Shown here piece by piece: positions 45,718 to 54,794 of a stretch of 64,000 nucleotides of DNA (positions within the stretch are counted from its first letter, which is position 1; the number at the start of each line of letters is the position of its first letter). The translations under genes and the position numbers were made by a program. The notes below the pieces were generated by a model. That model saw only the letters and a list, made by a program, of their open reading frames with translations. It had not been told where the DNA came from and did not search any database. The stretch spans positions 806,001 through 870,000 of the forward strand of contig NZ_SOEO01000002.1 in assembly GCF_004365655.1 (NCBI RefSeq), read 5' to 3'. The DNA is from Epilithonimonas xixisoli (GTDB taxonomy: Bacteria; Bacteroidota; Bacteroidia; Flavobacteriales; Weeksellaceae).

Positions 45718-47046
45718 TTAGAATTCCATATTTACCTCCAGCTTTTCTGCAAGAAGTTTGGAAACTTTTACTTTTAATGACTCAATATCAATGTTTTGCA
45801 TTGCATCGTTGGCGAAAGCGTAAAGCAACAATGCTCTGGCTTCTTTCTTGGAAATTCCTCTCGCTCTCAAGTAGAACATTGCATCTTCGTTCAGCTGTCC
45901 AACGGTACAACCGTGCGAACATTTGACATCATCTGCGAAGATTTCCAACTGAGGTTTTGTGTCGATGCTTGCGCCTTCGTCCAGAAGAATGTTGTTGTTT
46001 TGCTGATAAGCATTGGTTTTCTGAGCAATCTTGTTCACAAAAACTTTCCCGTTGAAAACACCGTGAGATTTGTCTTTGTAGATCCCTTTGTAATTCTGGT
46101 AAGATTCGCAATTTGGCGTGTTGTGATGAACCGCCGTGTGGTGATCGACTAATTGGTCTTTCCCGATGATCGTGATCCCGTTCATAAATGAGTTGATATT
46201 CTCGCCGTTGTGAATGAAATCCAGATTGTTACGAACCAGTTTTCCTCCGAAAGTGAACGTGTTCACCGTCGTCAAACTATCTCTTTCCTGTTTTGCAAAG
46301 GTGTGATCAACGAGGTAAGAAGTGTCATTATCATTCTGCAATTTGTGCCAATCGGTTTTTGCATTTTGGTAAGTAAAAATCTCTGTTACAGAATTGGTTA
46401 GTACGAAAGATTCGTCCAAGTTGTGGTGACTTTCTATGATTTCTACTTTTGCACCTTCTTCTACAATCAAGAGATTTCTTGTGTTGTAGAATGTGTTTTC
46501 TTCTTGATTTTGAGAAAGATAAAAAACGTGGATTGGTTTTTCAATCACTACATTTTTTGGGACTCTCAAGAAAAATCCGAAGTTGCAGTAAGCAGAATTC
46601 AAATTGGTAAAAGCCAAATCTTTGTTGGTGATCGTGTTGAAATATTTGTCGAAAGCTTCTTTATGAGCAGAATCGTTCAGCGCATAACTGAATGAAAGAA
46701 ACTCTGCATTACCAATCGAAATCTTAGAAAATTCTTTGTGAAGTTTTCCGTTGATAAAAACGATTCGGTCAAAGTTTTCTTCACCCAAATGAAGCGCATC
46801 CAATTGCTCTTTCGAGATGTGGTGCTCTTCTGTTGGGAAAAAGTTGTATTCTTTTTCCGTGATTTCTTTCAGATTGGTGTATTTGTATTCTTCGTCTTTT
46901 TTGGTCGGAAAACCTTTCAAAGCGAATGTTTGAAGTGCGGTTTTTCTGCCCTCGTCCAAAAATCTGTGACGAAGTGTTCCCAAAAAATCTGAATGTTGAT
47001 CTATTGTCTGTTCAAATAAAGCCATTGTAATGGTTTGATTTTGCAT
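45718..47046 (-). CDS. sufD: Fe-S cluster assembly protein SufD
   Basis: A 442-residue scaffold subunit of the SufBCD complex. It has the N-terminal helical region (LGTLRHRFLDEGRKTALQTF, LKGFPTKKDEEYKYTNL). The parallel beta-helix core ends in the conserved FADDVKCSHGCTVGQLNEDA and YLRARGISKKEARALLLYAF, including the cysteine-histidine pair used at the SufB-SufD interface. An ATG seven codons later (MALFEQ) is an equally good start. It is the last gene of the operon. Confidence 0.95.
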   Translation of the reverse strand: MQNQTITMALFEQTIDQHSDFLGTLRHRFLDEGRKTALQTFALKGFPTKKDEEYKYTNLKEITEKEYNFFPTEEHHISKEQLDALHLGEENFDRIVFINGKLHKEFSKISIGNAEFLSFSYALNDSAHKEAFDKYFNTITNKDLAFTNLNSAYCNFGFFLRVPKNVVIEKPIHVFYLSQNQEENTFYNTRNLLIVEEGAKVEIIESHHNLDESFVLTNSVTEIFTYQNAKTDWHKLQNDNDTSYLVDHTFAKQERDSLTTVNTFTFGGKLVRNNLDFIHNGENINSFMNGITIIGKDQLVDHHTAVHHNTPNCESYQNYKGIYKDKSHGVFNGKVFVNKIAQKTNAYQQNNNILLDEGASIDTKPQLEIFADDVKCSHGCTVGQLNEDAMFYLRARGISKKEARALLLYAFANDAMQNIDIESLKVKVSKLLAEKLEVNMEF

Positions 47047-47064
47047 CTGTTAGAAGATTTGTTT

Positions 47065-47808
47065 TTAGTTTAAAAGCCAATCGTAGCCTTTTTCTTCCAA
47101 TTCTAGTGCTAGAGATTTATCTCCTGTTTTAATAATTTTTCCGTCTGCCAAAACGTGTACGAAATCTGGCTGAATGTAGTTCAAAAGTCTTTGGTAATGC
47201 GTGATCAAAAGAACGGCGTTGCCTTCATTTTTAAATTTGTTCACACCATCCGCAACGATTCTCAAAGCATCGATATCAAGTCCAGAATCGGTTTCGTCAA
47301 GAATTGCCAATTTTGGATTCAACATCATCATTTGGAAGATCTCGTTTCTTTTTTTCTCACCTCCGGAAAAACCTTCGTTAAGAGATCTGGAAAGGAAATC
47401 TTTTTTGATTCCCAATTGCTCAGATTTTTCGCGGATCAGGCCAAGCATTTCTTTGGCGCCCATATCTTCAAGACCATTTGCTTTTCTGGTTTCATTAAGC
47501 GCTGCTTTGATGAAGTTGGTAACAGAAACGCCAGGAATCTCAACCGGATATTGGAACGAAAGGAAAATCCCTTTGTGTGCTCTTTCTTCCGGAGCATCTT
47601 CAGCGATGTCTTCGCCTTCGAAAAGGATGCTTCCTTCGGTAACTTCGTAATCTTCTTTCCCTGCGATCACAGATGAAAGCGTTGATTTTCCAGCACCATT
47701 CGGTCCCATGATTGCGTGAACCTCGCCTGGTTTGATCTCAAGATTGATTCCTTTTAATATTTCTGCGCCATCTTCAATTTTGGCGTGTAAGTTTTTGATT
47801 TGTAACAT
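47065..47808 (-). CDS. sufC: Fe-S cluster assembly ATPase SufC
   Basis: A 247-residue ABC-type ATPase. Walker [17 protein letters not shown], the SufC-specific [15 protein letters not shown] and NFIKAAL, signature [14 protein letters not shown] and Walker [17 protein letters not shown] are all present. It drives the SufB-SufD scaffold. It lies 18 bp before sufD and 39 bp after the vapC gene, so its transcription from the iscA promoter has to cross the inserted genes. Confidence 0.96.
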   Translation of the reverse strand: MLQIKNLHAKIEDGAEILKGINLEIKPGEVHAIMGPNGAGKSTLSSVIAGKEDYEVTEGSILFEGEDIAEDAPEERAHKGIFLSFQYPVEIPGVSVTNFIKAALNETRKANGLEDMGAKEMLGLIREKSEQLGIKKDFLSRSLNEGFSGGEKKRNEIFQMMMLNPKLAILDETDSGLDIDALRIVADGVNKFKNEGNAVLLITHYQRLLNYIQPDFVHVLADGKIIKTGDKSLALELEEKGYDWLLN

Positions 47809-47847
47809 ATTATTCTATACACATTTCTTTTGGCGAAATATGATTTT

Positions 47848-48234
47848 TTATTTTAAATTAATGATTTTCAAATTTTTGATAGATAAAAAATGTTGGTCAT
47901 TGGTTACCAATGATTTATTGTTTTCAATAGCAATGGCTGCAATCCAAATATCGTTTTCAGGAATTGGCTTTCCTTGTTGTTTTAAATCAGATTTTATAGA
48001 AGCATAGATTTTAGCAGTATCTTCTGTTGAATTAATAATTGAAACTTCTTCTGTGAATTTCTTTATTTGCTGAAAATGCTTTTCTTTATTTGAAGAATTC
48101 TCTGCGCCATAAAACAATTCACCAATTACAATTACGGGTATTTCGAAATCAAAATTATTCAAAAATGATTTTGTTTTCTCGTCTCCTCGAAACAGATCAA
48201 TGATGATATTTGTATCTAGGACATTACCACTCAT
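47848..48234 (-). CDS. vapC: VapC-family PIN-domain toxin
   Basis: A 128-residue PIN-domain ribonuclease. Acidic active-site residues are seen in VLDTNIIIDLFRGDEK (Asp and Asn), VIGELFYGAENS (Glu) and PENDIWIAAIAIENNKSLVT with TNDQHF (Asp residues). It would cleave tRNA or rRNA and be held in check by the small protein encoded just before it (11-bp overlap). All key residues are intact, unlike the other toxin in this window. Confidence 0.9.
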   Translation of the reverse strand: MSGNVLDTNIIIDLFRGDEKTKSFLNNFDFEIPVIVIGELFYGAENSSNKEKHFQQIKKFTEEVSIINSTEDTAKIYASIKSDLKQQGKPIPENDIWIAAIAIENNKSLVTNDQHFLSIKNLKIINLK

Positions 48235-48436
48235 TGTCTATATTTTCTGCTCCTTTTTTTATAATATCTTCAATTTCCTTTGATTCTTCTTTGGACCAAA
48301 TTCCTGAAAAGACATCAATGTTACTCGTTGATTTTTTATTTCTTTTGGATAACAAAAAATCAATAAAATCATTGACCTCTTCCTTCAAAGAATTAGGCAA
48401 TATTTTTATTTTATTAATTAAAATTGTATTTTCCAT
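48224..48436 (-). CDS. vapB: VapB-like antitoxin
   Basis: A 70-residue protein. The N-terminal helices NKIKILPNSLKEEVNDFIDF resemble DUF2281/VapB antitoxins that pair with PIN toxins. The C-terminal acidic part, with SGIWSKEESKEIEDIIKK, would wrap the toxin. Its stop overlaps vapC by 11 bp. DNA-binding autoregulation is expected from the family, but no clear operator is seen in the 44 bp upstream. Confidence 0.8.
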   Translation of the reverse strand: MENTILINKIKILPNSLKEEVNDFIDFLLSKRNKKSTSNIDVFSGIWSKEESKEIEDIIKKGAENIDNEW

Positions 48437-48480
48437 TTCTAAAATTTCTTTAAAATTACAAAAATTTCTACCGTATAATC

Positions 48481-49158
48481 TTATAGCAAAATATCAAGAA
48501 TTTTTTCAATACCCTTCACGTTTTGTTCGACAATTTCGCTTTCTGCAATTTTTACAATTCCGTTTTTATCCAGAATCAAATTGCTTGGATAACTGGAAAT
48601 ATTCAGTTCATCAATTTGTTTTTTGGAATTAGGAATATGCTTGAAACGATATTCATATTTTTTTAAAAAAGTTTCGACAGCTTTTTGATTTTCAAAAGTA
48701 ATGCTTATGAAATTCACGGTATTGCCGTATTTTTCTTTCAAACTGTTTAAAGTCGGAAGTTCTTCGATACAAGGTGGACATCTGGTAAACCAAAAATTGA
48801 TGAGCGTTGGTTTACCGTTGAGATAATTATTTTTGAAATTTTTAGAATTATCATCAACAAATTTTTCGATTTTAAATTTCGTCCCAATTAATTTTTTCAA
48901 ATCCTCATAAGGGTCTATTGCATCAGGAGTGAGCGAAACTGTTCCGATTTTCACATAATGAATTGCCGAATCTTTTTTGATTACCGTTTTTAAATTGACT
49001 TCTTCAACTTTTCCGTGCTTGGCAACATTTTCCTTGATTGATTTATATTTTTCTTCATCAAAAGGTTTTCCACCAAGTATGCTGTAATAATTATTCTGAG
49101 CAAAACCGTTAATGCTCAAAAACAAAACGAAAAATACAAATCTTAATTTGATATTCAT
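48481..49158 (-). CDS. Exported TlpA-like thioredoxin-fold protein
   Basis: A 225-residue protein with a signal peptide ending NGFAQ. A C-terminal thioredoxin fold carries the CPPC active site (FTRCPPCIEELPTLNSL, near residue 123), and the SSYPSNLILDKNGIVKI stretch includes the cis-proline. Flavobacteria have many such TlpA/ResA-type periplasmic thiol reductases. It lies inside the suf operon, 27 bp after sufB. A link with Fe-S assembly is not established, because Suf works in the cytosol. Confidence 0.87.
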   Translation of the reverse strand: MNIKLRFVFFVLFLSINGFAQNNYYSILGGKPFDEEKYKSIKENVAKHGKVEEVNLKTVIKKDSAIHYVKIGTVSLTPDAIDPYEDLKKLIGTKFKIEKFVDDNSKNFKNNYLNGKPTLINFWFTRCPPCIEELPTLNSLKEKYGNTVNFISITFENQKAVETFLKKYEYRFKHIPNSKKQIDELNISSYPSNLILDKNGIVKIAESEIVEQNVKGIEKILDILL

Positions 49159-49185
49159 ATTATTGTAGTTTTTTATGGCAAAATG

Positions 49186-50634
49186 TTATCCAACACTTCC
49201 TTCTAGGGAAATCTCCAATAATTTCTGAGCTTCAATCGCGAATTCCATTGGAAGCTTGTTCAAAACTTCTTTACTGAATCCATTGACAATCAATGCAATT
49301 GCTCTTTCTGTATCGATTCCTCTTTGGTTGCAATAGAAAATCTGATCTTCACCAATTTTTGAAGTCGTCGCCTCGTGTTCCAATTGTGCTGTAGGATCTT
49401 TGATCTCGATGTATGGGAAAGTGTGTGCGCCACATTCGTTACCCATCAACAATGAATCACATTGGGAGAAGTTACGCGCTCCTTTTGCAGAAGGCATTAC
49501 TTTTACCAATCCTCGGTATGAGTTTTGAGATTTCCCTGCAGAGATTCCTTTAGAAATAATTGTCGATCTGGAGTTTTTACCGATGTGGATCATCTTCGTT
49601 CCTGTATCAGCATATTGGTGATTGTTCGTCACGGCAATCGAATAAAATTCGCCGATTGAGTTATCACCTTTCAAGATACAAGATGGATATTTCCAAGTCA
49701 CGGCAGAACCAGTTTCTACTTGAGTCCAAGAGATTTTGGCTCTGTTTTCACAAAGTCCTCTTTTCGTCACGAAGTTGAAAACACCTCCTTTTCCTTCTTC
49801 ATTTCCTGGATACCAGTTCTGAACGGTAGAATATTTGATCTCAGCGTCATCCATCGCAATCAATTCCACAACCGCAGCGTGAAGCTGATTTTCATCTCTT
49901 GATGGGGCAGTACAACCTTCCAGATATGAAACATAACTTCCCGCATCAGCAATGACCAAAGTTCTCTCGAACTGTCCGGTTCCTGACTGATTGATTCGGA
50001 AATAAGTTGATAATTCCATTGGACATTTCACTCCTTTTGGAATGTAGCAGAAACTTCCGTCAGAGAAAACTGCGGAGTTAAGCGCTGCATAAAAATTATC
50101 GCCTCTTGGAACAACTTTCCCAAGATATTTTTTTACCAGATCCGGATGATTCTTGATCGCTTCTGAAATAGAGCAAAAAATAATCCCTTTTTCCATCAAA
50201 GTCTCTTGAAAAGTCGTTTTCACAGAAACTGAATCTATCACGATATCCACCGCAACGTTTGCCAGTCTTTTCTGCTCTTCGATGTTGATTCCCAATTTGG
50301 CAAAAGTTGCCAAAAGTTCTGGGTCAACTTCGTCCAAACTAGCTAGCTCGGGCTTTTTAGTTGGAGCTGCATAATATTTTATCGCTTGGAAATCGGGTTT
50401 TTCATATTTGACGTTGGCCCAATCCGGTTCTGTCATTTTCTGCCAGATTCGGAAAGATTCCAAACGCCATTCCGTCATCCATTCTGGCTCTTCTTTCTTT
50501 GCAGAAATAGCGCGCACGATGTCTTCATTCAGTCCAGTCGGGAAATCATCATACTCGATATCGGTATAAAATCCCGCCTCATATTCTTTTGTTTTAAGGT
50601 CTTCCCTTAAATCGTCCTCTGTATATTTTGCCAT
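49186..50634 (-). CDS. sufB: Fe-S cluster assembly protein SufB
   Basis: A 482-residue scaffold subunit on which the nascent cluster forms. Conserved pieces are [32 protein letters not shown], the [19 protein letters not shown] stretch and the late [15 protein letters not shown] and [13 protein letters not shown]. It lies 75 bp after the IscA-type gene; that gap holds four tandem AGATTTT heptamers. Confidence 0.97.
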   Translation of the reverse strand: MAKYTEDDLREDLKTKEYEAGFYTDIEYDDFPTGLNEDIVRAISAKKEEPEWMTEWRLESFRIWQKMTEPDWANVKYEKPDFQAIKYYAAPTKKPELASLDEVDPELLATFAKLGINIEEQKRLANVAVDIVIDSVSVKTTFQETLMEKGIIFCSISEAIKNHPDLVKKYLGKVVPRGDNFYAALNSAVFSDGSFCYIPKGVKCPMELSTYFRINQSGTGQFERTLVIADAGSYVSYLEGCTAPSRDENQLHAAVVELIAMDDAEIKYSTVQNWYPGNEEGKGGVFNFVTKRGLCENRAKISWTQVETGSAVTWKYPSCILKGDNSIGEFYSIAVTNNHQYADTGTKMIHIGKNSRSTIISKGISAGKSQNSYRGLVKVMPSAKGARNFSQCDSLLMGNECGAHTFPYIEIKDPTAQLEHEATTSKIGEDQIFYCNQRGIDTERAIALIVNGFSKEVLNKLPMEFAIEAQKLLEISLEGSVG

Positions 50635-50639
50635 TTCAA

Positions 50640-50673
50640 AAGATTTTAGATTTTAGATTTTAGATTTTAGATG
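50640..50673. repeat. Tandem heptamer repeat between the iscA-type gene and sufB
   Basis: The unit AGATTTT occurs four times in a row, then a partial copy. A related TCTAA-rich stretch (TCTAATTTCTAGCTTCTAATC) follows and could pair with it. Confidence 0.8.
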
Positions 50674-50709
50674 ATCTCTCACATCTAATTTCTAGCTTCT
50701 AATCTCTAA

Positions 50710-51039
50710 TTATAAACTAAAACTCTCTCCGCAGCCGCAAGTTCTTGCAGCATTTGGATTGTTAAAAATAAAACCTTTCCCGTTCAATCCGCCTGAATAT
50801 TCCAAGACTGTTCCTGCAAGATAAAGGATGGATTTTTTCTCAATAATGACTCTTACGCCGTTATCTTCGAAGATCGTGTCGGTTTCATTTTTTAAATTAT
50901 CAAACTTCAAGACGTACTCTAGTCCGGAACAACCGCCACTTTTTACGCCTACTCGTATATAGTCAGTCTCAGGGTTGAAGCCTTCTTCGGTCATCAACTG
51001 AGCCGCCTTAGATTTTGCCTGATCGCTTACTTGTATCAT
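50710..51039 (-). CDS. A-type Fe-S carrier (IscA/SufA/ErpA family)
   Basis: A 109-residue HesB-like protein that carries Fe-S clusters from the scaffold to target proteins. The three ligand cysteines are in KSGGCSGLEYVLKF and RTCGCGESFSL. It is the first gene of the suf operon, with the promoter directly upstream. Whether it acts as SufA or ErpA cannot be told from sequence. Confidence 0.93.
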   Translation of the reverse strand: MIQVSDQAKSKAAQLMTEEGFNPETDYIRVGVKSGGCSGLEYVLKFDNLKNETDTIFEDNGVRVIIEKKSILYLAGTVLEYSGGLNGKGFIFNNPNAARTCGCGESFSL

Positions 51040-51049
51040 TGTTTTTATT

Positions 51050-51067
51050 TAGACTGATTTTAGTCTA
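51050..51067. promoter_or_regulatory. Inverted repeat at the suf transcription start (candidate operator)
   Basis: TAGACTgattttAGTCTA, perfect 6-bp arms around 6 bases. It lies directly next to the -7 box (51068-51075) on the minus strand, so it covers the predicted transcription start. Such a site would block RNA polymerase. Which regulator binds it is not known; an iron or Fe-S sensing repressor is a reasonable guess. Confidence 0.5.
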
Positions 51068-51099
51068 CAAAAGTACGAACTAATTTCCGCAATCTCAAA
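51068..51099 (-). promoter_or_regulatory. Promoter of the suf operon
   Basis: On the minus strand: TTTG (51099-51096), 20 bp, TACTTTTG (51075-51068). A strong match to the Bacteroidota promoter, about 30 bases before the first ATG. Confidence 0.72.
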
Positions 51100-51226
51100 T
51101 CGATGTCGTCTATTCTCATCATTTTTAATACGCGTTCTTCTTATAATTAATATTGATAAACAGATTGTTGAATGTTAAATAATTTATAAATTAACCTACA
51201 AAACCTTAACACTTCCTTTGAAGAAT

Positions 51227-51234
51227 TAACTTTG
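51227..51234 (+). promoter_or_regulatory. Promoter -7 box of the GLPGLI genes
   Basis: TAACTTTG, 36 bases before the ATG at 51271. No clear -33 element. It argues against the in-frame start at 51232, which overlaps it. Confidence 0.45.
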
Positions 51235-51270
51235 CCTGATTTTAATAATCAAAGAATCAGTTTTAAAATT

Positions 51271-52209
51271 ATGAATAAGCTAATTATCTTAATGATATTC
51301 TTGCTATTTCCGGCAAGTATTTTTTGTCAGACAGAAAGATATATTTACCAAACGGAGGTAAATCCGGATACCATCAACCTTGTGAATATGAAAGTTGAAA
51401 AAACTTTTTTGGACATCAAAGCAGACAAATCTTTGTTCATAAGCGAGAGCAAACTGCTGCGGGATTCTTTGATCGCTGTGCTGAGAAGCCAAGGAAAACT
51501 GGATGGGAAAAAATTAAAAAAAGACAAATCCGAATTTCCAAAATTGCCAGACGGAAAATCTATACAGCTCACTTTTTTCGAATATCATATTACAAAAGAT
51601 CTCGAAACAAAATCTGTAGATCTGATTGAAAATGTAGGCTCCAGACAGGTTTATTATCAGGAAGACAGAAAAATGAATTGGGAAATCTCCACAGAAACGT
51701 CCGATTTCAACAATTATAAAATACAGAAAGCAACAATGAATTTTGGTGGAAGAAAATGGACTGCTTGGTTTGCGCCAGACATTAAAATTTCTGATGGGCC
51801 TTACAAATTCTTCGGACTTCCGGGTTTGATTTTGAAATTGGAAGATGACAAAGGGGATTATAGATTTAGTTTTATTAAAAAAATTAATATTCCCAATTCA
51901 TTTTCCGAAACGATAAAACCAGACGCCCGAAAATCTACGAGAATCAACTTCCAAGGTGACAAAGCTTCTGTCAGGATGGAAATGGTCACCAATAAAGATC
52001 CAGAAATCAACTTCGATAGCTTCAACAGAATGAACCAAAGAAATAGCGGTATGAACGGTGGATTTGGAAATCAAAATATCATGCAAAATGGAGACGTTGT
52101 GGGTGGACAACCTGATGTACAAATGGGTAATTCTTCTTCACCAACCACGCCCAACAGTGGAAATGTAAACTTTATCAATACAAATCCCATCGAATTAAAA
52201 AATAAATAA
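51271..52209 (+). CDS. GLPGLI-family secreted protein
   Basis: A 312-residue exported protein with a signal peptide ending SIFCQ. The name-giving motif is in KFFGLPGLILKLED, preceded by FGGRKWTAWFAPDIKISDGP, both hallmarks of the family, which is abundant in Chryseobacterium and of unknown function. The C-terminus is Asn/Gly/Gln-rich (NSGMNGGFGNQN), which is longer and less ordered than usual. It is followed after 4 bp by a second GLPGLI gene. Confidence 0.9.
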   Translation: MNKLIILMIFLLFPASIFCQTERYIYQTEVNPDTINLVNMKVEKTFLDIKADKSLFISESKLLRDSLIAVLRSQGKLDGKKLKKDKSEFPKLPDGKSIQLTFFEYHITKDLETKSVDLIENVGSRQVYYQEDRKMNWEISTETSDFNNYKIQKATMNFGGRKWTAWFAPDIKISDGPYKFFGLPGLILKLEDDKGDYRFSFIKKINIPNSFSETIKPDARKSTRINFQGDKASVRMEMVTNKDPEINFDSFNRMNQRNSGMNGGFGNQNIMQNGDVVGGQPDVQMGNSSSPTTPNSGNVNFINTNPIELKNK

Positions 52210-52213
52210 ACAT

Positions 52214-53017
52214 ATGAAATTCATTAAAATATTAAGCCTTTTGGCAATGCCATTGGTAATGGCTCAGCAAAGTACAAGATTCGTTTATCAAGTAAGTCTA
52301 ACACCGGATTCTACAAACGTGGAGAAAAAAACAGAATTGGCCTATCTGGATACAGACGGCAAAAAATCAGTATTCTACGCAGAAAATTCTTTGAAAAGAG
52401 ATTCTTTGATGGAGAGAATGCGGGCAACGAAAAACTTTGACAGAAGCCAGATGCAAAATCTGAGAAGTAACCTGCAATTCACTATTGATAAAGATCTGAC
52501 GAACCAGAGTTTGATTTATAAATCAAGAATCGGAAGAGATAATTATTCTTATTCAGAAACGCCTGTTTTTGAATGGAAAATCTTACCAGAAACCGTAAAA
52601 ATTGGAGATTACCAAACGCAAAAAGCAGAAACAAAATTCGGTGGAAGGACTTGGTACGCTTGGTTCACACAAGAAGTTCCGTTGCAAGATGGACCGTATA
52701 AATTTTCCGGATTGCCTGGTTTGATCGTGAAAGTTCAAGACGAAAAAGGCGATTATTCTTTCGATTTGATGCAAACCAAAAAAATAGGAGAGATCTATCA
52801 GCCTTTGAACCGCGGACAAGTTATCGCACTTTCCAAATCAAAATATATAGAAATGGAAAAAAAGATGCAAAAAGATCCAGTAAGTTTTATGACTGCTGGT
52901 AGAAATAGCGGTCTTGGAGGCGGAGGATTCACGCTTGACCCGAAACAAATGCAGGAAATGCAAAAACGATTCGAAAAAGAAGCTAAAAGCAAGAACAATC
53001 CGATAGAATTGAAGTAA
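52214..53017 (+). CDS. GLPGLI-family secreted protein
   Basis: A 267-residue paralogue of the preceding protein with a signal peptide ending LVMAQ. It carries FGGRTWYAWFTQEVPLQDGP and KFSGLPGLIVKVQDEKGDYS. The Gly-rich tail (NSGLGGGGFTLD) is shorter than in its neighbour. Both end in a run of Asn-Pro-Ile-Glu-Leu-Lys, which shows that they arose by tandem duplication. Function is unknown. Cotranscription is likely given the 4-bp gap and the single terminator after the pair. Confidence 0.9.
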   Translation: MKFIKILSLLAMPLVMAQQSTRFVYQVSLTPDSTNVEKKTELAYLDTDGKKSVFYAENSLKRDSLMERMRATKNFDRSQMQNLRSNLQFTIDKDLTNQSLIYKSRIGRDNYSYSETPVFEWKILPETVKIGDYQTQKAETKFGGRTWYAWFTQEVPLQDGPYKFSGLPGLIVKVQDEKGDYSFDLMQTKKIGEIYQPLNRGQVIALSKSKYIEMEKKMQKDPVSFMTAGRNSGLGGGGFTLDPKQMQEMQKRFEKEAKSKNNPIELK

Positions 53018-53050
53018 AAAAAATCGTCCTGATACTCGGGACGATTTTTG
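53018..53050. terminator. Intrinsic terminator after the GLPGLI pair
   Basis: AAAATCGTCC and GGGACGATTTT pair around TGATACTC; A-run on one side, T-run on the other. It also abuts the stop of the convergent TPR gene at 53054. Confidence 0.9.
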
Positions 53051-53053
53051 TTT

Positions 53054-54790
53054 TTATGATTTTCTGATTTCCTTTATTTCTTCGATCTTTCCAAGAAAAT
53101 GTTCTTCTTTCTGCGGATGTTTTTCTATCAATATTTCGTAGGCTTTGATGGCTTTGGAATAGAGTTTTTGTTCCACGTACAAGTTTGCCAAGGTTTCTGT
53201 CATTAGGTGCGAAATATCGTCTTTTTTCTCCTTTACAATGAAGCTGACTTCCTCTTTTAACTGAGAAATTTTTGGATTTTTCTCGATGAATTGATCTATG
53301 ATTTTTTCTTTTACAACAATTGTTTTTTCCGGAGATTCGTCGGATTTTGGTCGGTCGATTTTCAACCAGCTTTGCCAAGTATTGATGAAGGTTCCGACGT
53401 TGCTGTCAACAGTTTCTTTCACTTCGGGTTTGTCGAGGATTGATGGAAGTTCTTTTTCCTCTTTGATTTTTGAAACGTCATTTCCGAAGAAAGAAACATT
53501 CATCACAGGTCTTTCCGTTTCTGAGGTTTGAGGTTTTTCTTCTACGATTGGTGTTTCATTAATGATAACTTCCTCGATTACTGCAGGTTTTTCAACTTTT
53601 TCTTCAACTTTTATTTCCTGCTTTGGCTGTTGAACTTCTTTTTTCCCGATTAATGAATCTGGAACATTGCTGGAAAACGACATTGGCTTCCATTCAGAAA
53701 TTGGTTGTTCCAAAATGACTTCTTTTTCAATTGTTTGATTTTCAGGTTTTTGAGTTGGTTTTTCAATTACAATTTCTGCTTCTGATTTTAAAACTTCGAA
53801 AGCTTGCGTATTTTCGAAGCTGATTTCACTTTCATTAATGTTGTCCTCAGTTTCAGGCTCAGCATTTACAATTTCGGTTGGTTTTGAAACTTCAAAAGCT
53901 TGCGTGTTTTCAAAACTAATTTGATTGTCATCAATTTTCGGAACGATTGGTTCAATATATTCTGACTTGGAAACTGTTTTTTCTGGAGTTGAATTTTCCT
54001 CTTTTTTCACCGATTTTTTAGGTGGATTCAGATAATCCAAATGATTTTTCGGAACAGAGAATTTCACTTGAGGCAAAAATTCTTCAATCCCATTAAAACT
54101 AATATTTCCAGAAGAATCTTCGTCCTGAACTTGAGTATCAGCAATTTGTTCAGGCATTTTCTCTTCAGGCGTTTCTAAAACTTCTTCTACCTCCAAATGT
54201 TCGGAAATGGTTTCTTCCGATCGGTTTTCATCAATAACAATCAGGGTTTCTTTGACTTCCAGATCATCTTTGATTGTGATAACGCCCGATTCTTTGGTTG
54301 CTTCCATATCAATTTCCTCCGATTTTTCTTCAAGGAAATTTTCTTCACCTTCATAAAGCAAACGGTTCTTTTCGCCTTCTACAACGATGAATTCAGAATT
54401 TTCTTTCCTCTCGGATTCGATGATTTTTTCAACATCAAATTTATTAAGAACAGCATTGTTTTCTGCAGCTTCAATTTCTGTGATGATTTTAGACTCTGCA
54501 GGCTTTTCCTCTTCTTTTAAATTGTTAATAATTTGATTTTCAGTTTCTTTTTTAATATTTTTCTCTGAATTGATAAACTGATACAATATTTTTTTATCCG
54601 TGGTGTAAGCCGCCGTTTTAGAAAGATTTTCTTTGTAGCTTTCTGTCTTGTAAAGGTTGGTTCCGTACAGATAAAGCGCGCGAATACTTTGTGCGTACGG
54701 CATTTTTTCTGACTCCGATTCCAAAATATGGAGGTCAGATTCTATGATGATTTTCGGATTTTTTATTAATTCTAAAACTCTCGTATTCAT
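53054..54790 (-). CDS. Large acidic low-complexity protein with a C-terminal TPR
   Basis: A 578-residue protein. Residues about 60-480 are dominated by Glu, Lys, Ile, Val and Pro with repeated blocks (SFENTQAFEV occurs twice), typical of intrinsic disorder. The last 50 residues form a TPR pair (ETLANLYVEQKLYSKAIKAY, EILIEKHPQKEEHFLGKIEE). No signal peptide or membrane segment is seen. The ATG at 54788-54790 is preferred because a longer frame would overlap lptE. It follows lptE by 4 bp. Function is unknown; assembly scaffolding is a guess. Confidence 0.75.
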   Translation of the reverse strand: MNTRVLELIKNPKIIIESDLHILESESEKMPYAQSIRALYLYGTNLYKTESYKENLSKTAAYTTDKKILYQFINSEKNIKKETENQIINNLKEEEKPAESKIITEIEAAENNAVLNKFDVEKIIESERKENSEFIVVEGEKNRLLYEGEENFLEEKSEEIDMEATKESGVITIKDDLEVKETLIVIDENRSEETISEHLEVEEVLETPEEKMPEQIADTQVQDEDSSGNISFNGIEEFLPQVKFSVPKNHLDYLNPPKKSVKKEENSTPEKTVSKSEYIEPIVPKIDDNQISFENTQAFEVSKPTEIVNAEPETEDNINESEISFENTQAFEVLKSEAEIVIEKPTQKPENQTIEKEVILEQPISEWKPMSFSSNVPDSLIGKKEVQQPKQEIKVEEKVEKPAVIEEVIINETPIVEEKPQTSETERPVMNVSFFGNDVSKIKEEKELPSILDKPEVKETVDSNVGTFINTWQSWLKIDRPKSDESPEKTIVVKEKIIDQFIEKNPKISQLKEEVSFIVKEKKDDISHLMTETLANLYVEQKLYSKAIKAYEILIEKHPQKEEHFLGKIEEIKEIRKS

Positions 54791-54794
54791 ACTT

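Noticed and set aside
47155-47676. A 173-codon open frame opposite sufC.
   Set aside because: It is antisense to the strongly conserved ATPase and Phe/Cys-rich; a shadow frame.
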